From assembly GCA_019914945.1 (NCBI GenBank), contig CM034113.1, forward strand, positions 5,312,850 to 5,376,849: a stretch of DNA of 64,000 nucleotides. The letters run 5' to 3'. Below, one piece after another: positions 45,050 through 57,839 of this stretch. Position numbers and translations under genes: made by a program. Below the pieces are notes generated by a model that saw only the letters and a list, made by a program, of their open reading frames with translations, had not been told where the DNA came from and did no database searches. How positions within the stretch are numbered: position 1 is the stretch's first letter; each line of letters opens with the position of its first letter. The DNA is from Typha latifolia (Eukaryota > Streptophyta > Magnoliopsida > Poales > Typhaceae).

Positions 45050-48000
45050 ATGGAGGTGGAAGAGTCGTGGGGTTGCAGAATCCACGCGGCGAGGAACATT
45101 TCTTCTTCAGCTATTCAATCAGGTCTACTACTACTGTTACTACTACTACTACTTTCGCTACTATTCAAATTACTCGTTTCTTTTGTTTCTGTTTTTTTAA
45201 TTTTTTTTTCTACTCTTAAGCTTAGCTTAACCTGTGAGTTTGGTCGTTTCGCTTAAGCAATTGCTCCTGCTTTCTTGGTTTCTTGATCAAATTTACTGCA
45301 ATGGTTGTTGTTGTCTAGTTCTTCCCGATTGGGTTTTTCTGTTCTTGGTACTTACTGTTCATGACTGCAATGAGAAAATTTGTAGGTTGTTCTTCTCTAG
45401 ACTTTGCGAGATGCCTGATTCTAGGAAATTGGTTTCCTTTGCCTTTCCGAGTTGGGATCGTTTTTTGTTTTTTTATTATTAATTCTCATTGTGTTAAGTT
45501 TACATTGTTAGGGTTGGAGTTTCTTGTAGGCTGTATCACTCTTTTGTTCATTTGTTAGGATAAAAGCTTTCTTTTTATTAAAAGGCAGTTAATAGAACAC
45601 TTGTGCCACACAGTCCCATATTATTTCCTTCTGTGTGAAGTTTTGTGTAGATTAGATACGTTTATCTGACGTTTTGTTGGTGACTATTTATGTGGAGATT
45701 GATTGCAACGCAGGGTCCTCTAGAGCACAATTGATTGATGAGAAGGCTCCAAAGTGTTTTATGACTAACCATCAAGTTGACATTAATCCTCTACGAATTG
45801 GTGTAAATTTCCCAGTGGAAGCAAAATCAGAGAGTAGAGGGACTAGGTCATAAGCTCAATGAAAGATTTAATATTCTAAGTAGCAAGTTAGGCTCTTGGG
45901 TTTCCTAGATATGAGTATAATCTAGATTATTGAGTATCCAAAGTATCTTAAAAGTAAATTTTGCAAGAAAATGAAGTATGAACTGAAATCGCATATAACC
46001 CAAAATATTGAGATTGTGTCTTTACAAAGAACATAACAAGCCAGCAAAATCCATCATTCTGAAAGCATATAATATTAATTTGAAGTTCGAGGGTGTCCTC
46101 CATAACAAAATTTTATAACAAATTATAATGCAGATGCCTAGGTGCAGTTAGGTGGTTGTAGAAAATGGCTGCCTAAGGCTGGCGTTAAGGTGGCCAAAGT
46201 AACTGTTTTCTAAAACAATGCCTGTAATGAAAACTTCTTTGACTGAACCTTTGGAGGTAACACAAGTATTTGAGCAGATAATGCTTAGTGGATCTCCATT
46301 ATTTTCTCTCCAAAGAAAGTGTGTGTAGAAAGGTGTTTTAGTAGCAAGTAATGCTGACCAAATGATTGGTAAGTGAAGTGGTTATTAACATATATCGCAT
46401 TAGTAAAGTGTCAAACCTATTTAATCTTTGCACATGATTTATGAACATTGTACCTTACTGATGATATACGTCTTCCTTTGTGAACTACATTAATTATTTC
46501 CAGGATAGAAGATTCTGAATTTGATAGAAGCTTCCAAATGCAACAATAATTTCTCATGTAACATTTATCCTCCATCTTCTAAGGAGGATTAGAATTCTTT
46601 TACATGTCTTTATCTTAAAAAATATGAAGTATTACCAGTGAATTCTTTCTAGTTTTCCAATTTTTCATCTTCCAAATTACATATTTAATAGCAAACATTT
46701 TTGTGTCTTATCATACTGTGAGAAAAGAGACAAGTATTACAATGTGCCCTTTTATAGTTCTGAAGCATTTGTATCATATCCCAAATGCACACAAGTTCTA
46801 TCCATTATGTTGGGTGCTTAGAAGTGTCAAGTGCACCACACTTGACTTAAACTACTTTTCAGTTTTCAGGGGATTCTTATGGAAATTACATTTATTTTTG
46901 GATCTTGCAGGAGATGAAGATATAAGGGAATACTTTCCATGCCCTTTCTGCTGTGTTGATGTTGAAGTGCCTTTCCTCTCTAACCATCTACAAGATGAAC
47001 ACTGCTTTGACTTGAAAAATGCGGTAAAATTTTAGTTTTTCCAATTTTGATTTCTTCTAATATGTGCACAGAGCATGACCTAAGTACGTACCAAAAGTTT
47101 GTGGTTAAGCTTTAATTTTTTTTGGTTAAAGTATAGCTCCCATATACTTATGGATGAAGAAAATGCTTGTGCATGCCATCAGCCTTTCACAGCCAAAATC
47201 TTCAACATACTATTGGAAGACATGTTGATTATACTGTGGTCGTAACTCCTAAATGTTTCTAATATGTCTTTGAATTACCAGTGTTGCATATAGAAGCAGT
47301 AGTTATCAGCCGTACTGAGTTGGATTGATAAGAACCGTTGTAAAGGACCAAAGATATCACTTCTATGAGTGACTTCAGTAAGTTGTAAATGTCTGAAAAC
47401 TGTGATTGGAGTACATATGTATTATTTCATCTTAGAGATTAATGTTTCAACTTCCAAGCAATTTTTTCTCTTTATGACCTTGGAGGATCTATCACATTCA
47501 TGAGGTGTGGTTAAACCATAAGTCAGGAGCAACGAACTACCAAATAGGAGCCCCAACCACATATCTAAGCTTTCAAAATTATGTCTTTCTCATATGGTGT
47601 CTGGTTTCAATATTTCACTCTCTTAGGAGGTAAAGTTGGCTGACTGTGGTAGTGTGATGCAAGCTAAAAAGTTTTGACTCGCAAACACACAGTCAATGCA
47701 ACCTAAGATTGTTTAGTGCCTTGAATCATGTAGTCATACACTATGAGATGAATCTGACCCAAATTGAGGGATCTCCCAGAATGGTAGAAAAGATGCATCA
47801 CATTTGACTAACAAACACACAGTCAATGCAATCTAAGATTGTTTGATGCCTTGAATCATGTAGTCATACGCTATGAGATGAATCTGACCCAAATTGAGGG
47901 ATCTCCCAGAATGGCAGAAAAGATGCATCCTATAACCTATCTTTGGATTGAAGGTTCTCAGTTTTAAACTTTTTGTAGGGAAAGTGGTTGGTCACATCCT

Positions 48001-51000
48001 CTATATTATCACAAGTATTTCCTTTAAATCTTCCCAATGATCTGTTACCTTCTTCCATACATGTGTGGAAAAGTTTACAAAGTCATCCTCGTTAAGAGTG
48101 GAAAGTAAAACCATCTAATGTCTCTTTGCTATTTTCTAATTAGAGTTGCAACTGGAGATGCTTGTTAAAGTTGGTCATAAACATGGTTTCATTCACACTC
48201 TAGTCATCTGTAGTTTTTCTTTGCAATCACTTGATGTTGCTTGTTCCCTAGAACAATTATAGTCGAATTGTTTCTATTATTAAGTTTTATGTTCTTAAAA
48301 TTCTGTAGTTTTAACAGTTAAAGAAAAATAAAAAAAATTCAGAGCTAGTGAAATTTGTTACTTCATGTTGAATTCCTCTTTCTCACGATGGATCTTGAAA
48401 GATGGGAAGTCTTGAACTAGTGTCGTAGAGCGCCCAGAGAGAAATCAGCAGTTCTGTACTTCAGTGTGTTGTGAGCCTTAAAAAGCAAGGAAAAATCTAC
48501 CAATTAGCTGAAATCACTATACTTATGTCGGCTTTAGTTGTATAAATATTGTATGGTTGAGGTCATCAAAAATCAAACCAGTAAAATCCTTTTTCTCTTA
48601 TCTTAGGGCTGATGTGATCTCTACTTTGTGCTACCAAGAGTCTGTTGGCACTAGGTTAGATTGATCTCACAACTGGTTGACCAATTGATGAGATGTAATA
48701 GGAAAGGTTGAAACCTTGAAAGAGATTGATCTCTATTGTCTATTAATTTTCGTGTCTGGATGAAACCTTGAAAGAGATATTAATTTATTCTTTCTTTGTA
48801 ATCTACAAAATATTTCCTTTTGTTATATACTTATATGCACCATTTATTCAATTATTCATACTCCACTTGGACATGTTCTGACTTATCAATAAACCCTCTT
48901 AAACATCATTTACACATAAATCCTTTATCATAATGCTGATGCATGCTTTCTTTCAGGTATGCCCTGTATGTGCAGCCAATCCAGGGAACGATATGATTGT
49001 ACATTTTATAGTGCAACATTCACATCTTGTCAAGGTATTCAACATTATATTTTATATTAAGGCGGAATTCCATTACCTCAGACAATCATACAATCAAATT
49101 TTAAACAATCCTTTTTTTACAGAGGAGGAAGTCTGATAAAACAAGCCTATGGACTAATAGTTCGGCAGAAGTTGGGAAGATGCCATATGAAGTCAGTTCA
49201 TTCTTTGAAGTATCCTCTAATCGCAGGAAAACACATGCACCTGATTCTGCCCCCGATCCACTGATCTCACAATTTATCTGCAGCATACCTTTCCTTAATA
49301 CGAAATCAGTAGACGAGAACCATGAGAGAGATATTGGGCCAGCCACCCTATATGATCAGAGGTACTCTCCTCTTGATTACTAATATAATGAAGAACTAAA
49401 AATACTAAGTCTATTCCCCATATAAAATGCATGTATTAATTTGAGTAGGTTGTTCATAATCATAATGCCATTGTTGTTGGTAGAAGTACACAATACATAT
49501 TTTACTTATTGGATCGTCTTGCATGTCAGTTCCATTGTTAAGTGGTCAAAGGTGCCCATCTCTATCCAGTGGCACCAGGAGTTTGTCCAGGAAACTTGAA
49601 GACTGTTACACTTGTTAGCCTTCATGTACTTGATTTGCATGGAGAATATTTGTGTTATTAGTTATGGACATGTTCTAGATGCCGAGACGACATGTATCCT
49701 CTGAAATCTGAATATCATTATTTTACTTTTAAGGCATGAAAAGACAGCCCTATATATAGTTTTTAGATAGCTAGAATATTTGATTCTGAGAAGGAACTTT
49801 ATCTTAGTTGTAGGATTAGTCCTTCTTCATAGTTTTTTCTCTTCTCTCCTTGTGTTTTGAGAAGTGGGGATAGGACCCACTTAAGTTGATACCACTGAAA
49901 TATTAGTAGTCCTTTGAAATCATGAGAACAGATATAAATGATGTTCATAATGAAATGCAAGTAAGGCACAAACTTAGTGGCATTTGGAAACTCCCTTGTT
50001 AGGCTGCATGAGAAAGGAATTCTTCAGATTGAATAGTAGTTGTTGAATTTCAGAAAATCAAATCCAATGAATCCTTTTGTCCACAATTTGTAACTTGCTA
50101 CCCTTTCTCACAAGAAAGAGACTTTTGGAAAGACTGATTTATTTGGATTGACTTGGGAGTCCAATTGGACCAAGTTGCATTGTGTTATTGAAATTCATGC
50201 TGAATTTTGAAGCCCTGGCATCCTTGCTTCTCCACAGCACCGCTTTTCCCCTTGAGCTGGGTCATTAATGTGATCATTACCGATATTGGTACAGTAGAAA
50301 AGAACTGTGTTTTCTGCATTTGAGTAGAAACTAGAAACAGTAGGGATCTATACTAGAAACAAATTAAGTAGACAAGAAAGTAAGTATGCTAAATTGGTGC
50401 TCATGGTTCATTATGGAAAAAGAGGACTCACGAATTGGGGCCACTAACAAGATGACGAACAATATTAATATAGTAGAAAAGAACTCTTTTCTGTATAGTT
50501 CCCCAAATTCATTATTACACGTACTTTAAGAAATCAAATTTGAGCCAATTTCCTATTTTCTACTTTATGTGTGTCTGTTTATTCATCAATGCAATTCCCA
50601 CTCTTATTGCACCTCTCATACAAACTGCTACAACAGAAGAAGCAGGAAGTTTTTGTGAAGCTTCATGTCTTGTCTTCCTCTTTTCATAGCCCTATTTAGT
50701 GTAAGGAACTATTTTTTTTTTAATAGGGTTGATGGCACATGGAAACACAGTTGAACAGGCAAGTTGATCGTCTGTAGAAAGATTAACTAGAAATGAAGGC
50801 AACATGACAGATTATCTTTGATGTACAATATCCCAGTTGATCAAGGTATCCTTTGAAATGGCATTGTCAAAGTAAAAGCTCCTGTTGATTAGTTGGTACT
50901 TGGAAGATCAAGTAACTAAGAAGGGTTTTCGGCAATGAATAATGATCATTGACAAAGTCATCACGCAAGACAGACCTTTTGGAAAAGTTAATTCACATAA

Positions 51001-51505
51001 CTTTTGAAGAGATTCACTGTTAAATATGTATACATGATTGGGGAAGAATATTCCAATTTAACATACTGTAGGTATGCAACTAGTATTGAATTTCATATAT
51101 ATGAAGACAGGAGAGAGCAACAAACAATTTTTAGGTTTGGTGTATATTAACAATGTTTGCAACACAAGGTCCTTGTTTAAGTTCCATTTAGATTATTTAG
51201 GTTAGGTAAATATTTTTGCCGCAGATGTACTTACAACCTATTATGTGTTCAATAAAAGCTTAAGAATTTTCAATTACATAATTTTCTCTGAAGCAGTTTT
51301 CATCGTTATTAAGTAAATTGCATCATTCATCTGCCTTTGACTTGAAATCTGCAGCTTATATCTCTAATAGGTAAAAATGAACTGTTGGCTCTTCTTTCGC
51401 AGGTTGGAGCTGTGTATATCCAGCGATTCTCTGGAGAAGGACTATGAAGAGAAACTGCAGAAATCTAGGTTTGTTCAAGAGGTGCTTATGTCAACCATTT
51501 TTTGA
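45050..51505 (+). CDS. Di19 family zinc-finger protein, five exons
   Basis: Predicted CDS: 45050-45122, 46911-47023, 48957-49034, 49123-49361, 51403-51505; 606 nt, 201 residues, all introns GT-AG, phases consistent throughout. The family (dehydration-induced 19) comprises small nuclear proteins with two C2H2-like fingers linked to drought, salt, light and ABA responses. Residues 1-24 are MEVEESWGCRIHAARNISSS-like as in Di19. Finger 1 is CPFCCVDVEVPFLSNHLQDEH, written here as C-x2-C-x11-H-x4-H (CPFC...HLQDEH). Finger 2 is VCPVCAANPGNDMIVHFIVQ followed by His. A basic KRRKSDK follows as a likely nuclear signal. PDPLISQFICSIPF and the C-terminal LEKDYEEKLQKSRFVQEVL are the Di19_C region. The length fits the family (about 200-230). 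The linker before finger 1 is short; a small extra exon in intron 1 cannot be excluded. A strong coding signal over all exons argues for a live gene. Confidence 0.92.
47674..47933 (+). repeat. 130-bp tandem duplication in Di19 intron 2
   Basis: Two copies with period 130 bp contain AACACACAGTCAATGCAA, TGCCTTGAATCATGTAGTC and TGAGGGATCTCCCAGAATGG. They differ by few substitutions, so the duplication is recent relative to others in the window. It lies well away from both splice sites. Confidence 0.9.
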
Positions 51506-52595
51506 AGCTATCTGATGACTCAGAGCTCTATTCAAATGGGATAGACAATCCCATATAGGAATTTGTGTGTGTGCCCCTTGTACAGTTTCTTTGGAAGTTG
51601 CCTATCTTTATGTACCATATATCAATTAATTATAGTAACTTCAGCAACTTCATTTGCTGTTGCAAGACAGATGCTATGGTTCTAACATCCAAGTTGTTCC
51701 AGTCAATGTGAAACAAAACTTGGCAACGTCCTTATAGAACAATGGAAATTATTATTTAAATAATGATGGGTCAGTAGCAGTGTTCATTTTGTGCCTTTTT
51801 CTCTTTGGCAAGTTCATATTATAAATGCTGCAATAGTCTTCTTTTTAAGCTGGCAATATATTTGAAAGCATTAGTTTTGATCTGTAGCTGGATAATAGCA
51901 ACTGTTGAAACATGTAGACTTTCCAGAGAACTTTAAGGCCTATAATTTGAATGAAAATTTCCACAGAAGTTTTTCCCTTCAATTGCATTTCCCCAAAATC
52001 TAAAAGATTCCACAGTCCTTTTAGAGGGACTCCAAACAACCTTAGGTCCTCTTTTTTTCTCTTGTGGACGAGGAATATAACATAATCTTTTGTTGAGAAA
52101 TTCATTTTTTGAGATATATAGGACTATAGCTACCAAATCAATAACAAGTATTTTGTATTTTCTCACAACCATGATTTTTTTTTTTCTCTCTCTGTTTGAT
52201 TCAAAACTCAACCATGAAATTAAGCACAATGGAAAGAAAAGGAGAATCATCAAAATGAAATAATATTCAAGAAGCATATCTTCATGAGAGTACTAATACT
52301 CCAAGTAAGCCAAGATGATTGCAAATCTACCGATCAAAACCAGGGAAGAAAATCTAAAGAAAGTGCATTTCCAATGAAGTCCCGTTATCAAAATTTTTTT
52401 TTAAAAAGTAATGATAATTATACTAAGAACTCGTAAACTATTACCCATTTCCAAGAACCCCTCATTTTTTTAAGTACACATTAAACCTATAAACTATGAA
52501 AAATCTCATCCCTAATATTAACAAAAAAATATCAAATAACTAGTTTACCACCAACTTTAATCTCTTTTCTTTTCCTCTAAAATAAGAGTAAAATA
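51506..52595. other. Di19 3' UTR and downstream flank
   Basis: The first few hundred bases after the TGA should be 3' UTR. AT-rich signals such as AATAATGG and TTATAAATGC near 51760-51830 could serve polyadenylation, but no single site stands out. Open minus-strand frames at 51845-52277 show no domain. Confidence 0.4.
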
Positions 52596-53688
52596 TGTTA
52601 TGGGTGATTTAAAACTTATGTAAGGGCATACTTGTCCAATTTTATTTTGAGGGCTCTTTGATTATTCCCCAAAATGAAACGCCCCCGCCAGGCATAGGCA
52701 CGTGCACGCCCACGCACCCACACGGCACGCACGGCGCACGCGATAGGACGGGCGGGGCCCGTCACGCACAAATACACTCCTATGCACATATAATCATGAC
52801 ATCATCAAATAATACATGCTAACATATTCATACTCACATAATCCAACACCAAATGAATCATATTATCAACCACATAAATCTGTTAACATATGAATATCTA
52901 AGTCCACAATAATATACACTAGACCACTACCTAATCTGGCAGGATCCACACAGGCCACAATAAACCATCAAGATATAACTAAACAAATGATACACGAGTG
53001 CACTATAATCTGACATGTACTATACAAATCATCGTCTGATACAATAAAGTACAAATATAACAAACAACGATACAACTCAATATCTAGTTAAACTAGCTTC
53101 TATACCACCTCACGTCTATAGCTCACCTCATCTGCACTCTAAAATATCTTATCAGAATATCTCAAGTTGGTGTCATGTACTATAATATCTGTGGGGGTTA
53201 GAAAAGAAATAAAGAAAGTCATGAGCAAAAGGCTCAGTGAATATACCTTACCCCAAATAAGTGATGCTAAATAGAGAGTAAATCATGTACTAGATAATAT
53301 GAATTAGAAAGCAACATGATGTCATGTATGAGCATGTATATATGTATCTTCAATGACATATATATGAATGAAATTAATTCTCATGAATGAGCATATTATA
53401 TCCTCAACCAAAACTATATCACATAATGAAATTACCATATAACATCACCGAATATAACAACATATCATGTATAACAATCATGATCTAATGATACTAGTCA
53501 CATCAATGATGATACATGATGCATGCCAATCACTAGATAATCGTATATGTCAGAGGCAGATATAATCCACATATCTCTCACAATCACAATCATCTGTCTC
53601 AACTCTAAATATCATCCACCATGCTGAACTACGGTACCCAGCCCCAAACTCGATACTCATCATGCCACAAGCTCAGAGCATACCCTGT

Positions 53689-53902
53689 CATACGCTAAGA
53701 GTACCTCTGTAGATAATTCATACACTGCCATACGCTAAGGGTATCTCTGTAGATAAATCATACCTTGCCATACGCTAAGGGCATCTTAGAAAAAGTAATT
53801 ATACCCCTGTCATACGCTAAGGATATATCAATGATAGTTGTACCATATTATACGCTAAGAATACAACCATCAACCATCACCATACTCTGCCATACGCTAA
53901 GA
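53689..53902. repeat. ~40-bp tandem array in the solo LTR
   Basis: CATACGCTAAGG or a one- or two-base variant occurs at 53689, 53729, 53769, 53811, 53849 and 53891, a spacing of 40, 40, 42, 38 and 42 bp. The text between the cores (for example TATCTCTGTAGATAA) is partly conserved. Confidence 0.88.
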
Positions 53903-55524
53903 GTATGTCTAGTACCAGTCCGAACTAGATACTATTCCATTCATCACATCATATCACATCACATCACATACACATGTACTTTTATTATTTTCTATACATG
54001 ATAAATCATATGCATATATCCAGTATTACAATTGATTATACAACTCAAGAATTTAGGTGGTAAAAAAGCCAAGAGAAAAATGATGTAATGCAGACTCCAA
54101 CTATGTATCTAACACATGCATACTCCTGCTAGTCATGCACACTCATGATAGAGATCATCTCGATATAAAATCATAACAGTATAATCATCTCCAATCATCT
54201 CTATATATCACCAATGTACTCATATCTCGGATCAGCCTAATTAAATGCATGATAAAATATGCTTGACTCAAATCATCTCTAGATAAAGTCATATAATTAT
54301 GCTAAAGGTTAAAACATGCATGTATATAATATATAATATATCCTAATTCGAGAAAGGCGTCTAGGGAATAAGGGAATAAGACTACTCATAATTTGATCAG
54401 AAGACCCAATACACATATCCCTCACATCCGCTAATCAACCGAGTGACAACTCATTGCTAGTAAGGTCCACGGGGTCTCACATAAGGGGGTTCGAGATCTG
54501 AAAATATTCAAGTAATATTAATTAGTCGTTTATCCAATTAGAATTAGTTCAAGCATAATATAAAAGTTTATTAGGTTTAAAATCACTTCTTTTATTTTGT
54601 ACATAACTAGATTCACATTATAGGTATGATTCAAATACTATAACATACTATTATCATAAAATGCTAGTTATAACATTAGGAGAAATGTTTGTTTCTTTTT
54701 ATTTATAATATTCTAAATATATAATTATAAAGTAAAAGCTAAATAATTATAAATGAGATATAAGTATAGATAAGACCTATTTATAATAAATTTATAATTC
54801 TTAGTCTATTTTGATTAATTAGAAGTTATATAGTATTTACTTAATTATGCAAAATAAATAATTAATTAATTAATAAGACTAGTATCTTATTCTACACACG
54901 GTGGTATATAATAAATTGTTAAGATTACTTAAATTGCATATATTATGAATATCAGTACATAAATCTAATAATTATAATTTACAACACTATCTATTAATCT
55001 AATAAAAATATAAATACATAACTAAATAAAAATAAGTATTACCTATATTTATGCATAATAGTTTATAACCTAGTTAATCATTAATTATACTAATTATAAT
55101 TAATAATCATCATGTTGAAGAATATACATTATTATTAAAATAATTAATGTCTAAATAATTTATCAGCATTAATTAAGAAAGTAATACCTAATTAAATAAA
55201 TAAACAAACATAAAATAAAGTAGATAATAAAAACAATGTCACCAGTGCTGGGCTCGGCCCAGCATTGCTTGCTACAGTGCTGGGCCAAGCCTAACATTGT
55301 TCTAGAAGCAGAGGAAGGGGCTAAGAGAGAAGAAGAATGGAAGAAGAAGAAAGAAAAAGAAGAAAGAGAAAGAAGAAAGAAGGAAGAAGAAGAAGAGGAG
55401 AGGAATAAAGGAAGGGAGGAGGAGGACTTGGCACCGGCGGGAAGGGCACCGGCCGCTGGTGGCCAGCCCGTGGCTGGCCTCTCGCCGGCAGCTCAGCTCC
55501 GGCAAGCCCGAGCTCAAGAGTGCA

Positions 55525-55527
<3 letters not shown>

Positions 55528-55584
<57 letters not shown>
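55528..55584. repeat. (GA)n microsatellite in LTR promoter half
   Basis: More than 50 bp of GA repeats with one AAAG interruption; a second run lies at about 55640-55655. Confidence 0.95.
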
Positions 55585-56229
55585 GAGCCTCACCGTGTCA
55601 ATGGAGGCGGCGGCGGCTGCAGGCCGACGTCGGCAGAGGGAGAGAGAGAGAGAGACTGAATAAAAGAGAGAGAAAAAGAGAGATTTGGAGGGAGAGAGAG
55701 GCGATGGGGGGTTTGACGGCGGTGCTGGGGCTCACCGCGGCCAGCTGGTTGCAGCCGAATGGCTGCGGCAATGCTAGGGGGTGAGTGGCACCCCCATGCT
55801 GTGCTCAGTTGCATGGGCACGAGGTTGGCCATACTGTGGTCGGCCATGTCGTGCCCATCACAGAACTTAAATTTTTTTTTTTAAGGATAGGTTGTTACAC
55901 AAAATTTATAATAGGGTTTTCTAACCCATCCCCTTCTTGATGTCTAGATAGAGAGGATTTTCTCTTTTAGGACTTGGGTTTTATTAAGAGAGAAAGAAAG
56001 AGCGAGAGAGCTTGAGTTTTGGGTTTTCTTGAGTTAAAGGGATACTATTAGTGTTCAAGGTCTTGAACATAATCTTCTTATTTGGCTATTTGAGGAGGAG
56101 ATGGTGGCATTGTCTCTTATGGTCAGAAACTTTTCTCATTCTTATAATCTATGAGCTCTATTAGAAGGATTGAAGGCATGTAGTGAAATTGAAGAAAAAG
56201 TTTAATATCTCCATCTCTTGATGTGAATG

Positions 56230-57460
56230 GTTAAAAATTCATCAGGCGAGGTGGAGTTATTAATGTTTATAAACAGGCTCTAGTTGTAATGAAGAGAATC
56301 CAGGTTGGAAATTTATATAAGTTATTAGGAAGCGCTATTGTTAATGAAGAGGTAAATGTGAGGATTATATTTATGAAAAACATTGTAGGAGAGTATTCAA
56401 GCTAAAGAAACATACAAGCAAGGTATACTTGATTATATTCACTCAGATGTGTAGGGTCCTTCTCCGATAGCTTCCTAGAGGGGTGCACTATATATTACAA
56501 TATTTATTAATGATTTCTCAAAAAAGTTGTGGATCAAGACTCTCAAGTCTAAGAATAATATGTTTTATGCTTTTAAGAACTTCCAAGCAAAAATAGAAAA
56601 GTCTATGCAAGTCAATGCATTAAGGTTCTTCAAACGGATAACGGTGTAGAGTCTATATATATGAAGTTTAATAAATTTTGCAAAGAGAAGGAAATTACAA
56701 GATATTATAACAGTTACAAACTAGATCTAGAATGATTCATTCATAGGATGATCCTGAGATTTTGAAAGGTAGTAATCTCGGAAGTTCCGGATCTAATGGT
56801 TTTGCAATGAAGTCAATCAGGGATCCGGATGAAATGTTATGGTTAAAATAGTGGAGCAAGGTCAAAGTAGGGTATAATAGTAATTAATCGACATTGCGGC
56901 GGTTGTCAGAGAGTGATGGACAACCGTAAGATAGGGTGGCTACTAGAGGAAGATGGTGGCTAGGGTTTGGATGCTTGAATTTTTACGGTTATGATCTACT
57001 CATATAAAAATAAAGATAATTTAACGGCTACGATAAAAGATAAGGAAAGAAAATAATAACTTAGCTAAAGTCAGATTCCTTCAATGATAATTATCAAACA
57101 TGTTCACTCCTATTTATAGGAGTAAAAATTCCTAACATATCGGATCCACATGTGGATTATCTGATTTATTTGAAATTCAAACAATAAGATAAAGCTAACT
57201 AACTAACTTGATTCGACTCGACTTGACTCGACTTAACCCATGTGATCGGATCGTAATAAGTGCCTACACTCCTCAACAAAATGACTTGACTGAAAGGATG
57301 AATCGCACTCTTATGAAGCATGTTCACTATATGCTAAGCAATCTAACTTATAGCAAGAGCTATGGGCAAAAGCCATATCAATGGCTTGTTCTCTTATTAA
57401 TCATTCTCTTTCAGTTGCATTAGAGATAAAGACTCCAAATGATGTTTGATATTGAAATTT
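56230..57460 (+). pseudogene. Tork-like GAG-pre-integrase and integrase
   Basis: GGVINVYKQALVVMK and GNLYKLLGSA match the start of the copia GAG-pre-integrase. DYIHSDVWGPSP (first catalytic Asp) and LQTDNGVES...NKFCKEKEI (second Asp) follow with a frame change. After the insertion at 56715-57258 the frame resumes as AYTPQQNDLTERMNRTLM, holding the catalytic Glu, then KPYQWLVLL in a shifted frame. Joined across the insertion, the codons AAC AGT GCC TAC are continuous, which fixes the insertion point. Confidence 0.85.
56715..57258 (-). mobile_element. Solo copy of the small LTR element of 2788-4281
   Basis: This 544-bp insertion is collinear with 3824-4281: CTAGATCTAGAATGAT against CCAGATCTGGAATGAT, CATTGCGGCGGTTGTC against CATTGTGGCGGTTGTC, GGTTATGATCTACTC, CTATTTATAGGAGTAAAA and ACCCATGTGATCGGATCGTA. 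It splits an integrase codon run. AGT stands on both sides (56712-56714 and 57259-57261), the minimum target duplication. Confidence 0.75.
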
Positions 57461-57839
57461 AAGTGATTATTTAGATTTAAAGATTTAGGGTTGTAATGCA
57501 TATGCATTTGTTTCAAGTCATCAAACGAACAAGTTGGATTCAAGGTTAAAAAAATGTATCTTTATGGGCTCTACCAAAGGAGTAAAATGTTATAGATTAT
57601 GGGATTCAAGTACAAAGAAGATAATCACAAGTCGAGAGAGTCCTCCATGCTAATAATAGAGATTGGAAAAAATGGTAATGATTAAAAAGAAGATAATAAA
57701 TCTCAAGATTTTGAAGCTCATCGAGAATTGTCTTTTGATCATACTCATAAATATGAATGAGTATGATGGGGAAAATGAAGATGATCAAGCAAATGATGAT
57801 TAGAATGGTTGGCAAATCCAATCCACTCTACTTTTACAA
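57461..57839 (+). pseudogene. Tork-like integrase C-terminus to RT linker
   Basis: LRFRVWNAYAFVSSHQ is approximate; SRLKKCIFMGSTKGVKCYRL and WDSSTKKIITSR follow the copia pattern after the integrase core (kfd.k...cifvGY..gvkgYrlwdp...k.i.SR). The acidic DEYDGENEDDQAND-type linker leads to the next insertion. Confidence 0.7.

Larger units (their letters stand above)
52675..55899 (-). mobile_element. 3.2-kb solo LTR, Tekay/Del-like
   Basis: The minus-strand ends are TGTAACAACCTATCC and GGGGGCGTTTCA. The perfect target duplication CAAAA flanks it (52670-52674 and 55900-55904). It sits inside the 5' LTR of the Tork-like element, whose text resumes on the other side. It has the same style as the solo LTR at 36201 (TGTAACA start, GC-rich promoter half, AGCCC/GGGCT words near 55250, (GA)n) but a different sequence, so a related family. 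The frame at 55236-55784 is low-complexity Glu/Arg sequence from the GA repeats. Confidence 0.9.

Noticed and set aside
45712..45860. Possible extra Di19 exon after the acceptor-like CAACGCAG
   Set aside because: No suitable donor keeps the frame, and direct splicing of exon 1 to 46911 already gives an in-frame product.
53689..53902. CRISPR-like periodic repeat
   Set aside because: Repeats are imperfect, inter-core text is related rather than unique, and the locus is a plant LTR.
55236..55847. Glu/Arg-rich or Ser/Leu-rich proteins on both strands
   Set aside because: Low-complexity translation of (GA)n/(CT)n inside a solo LTR.
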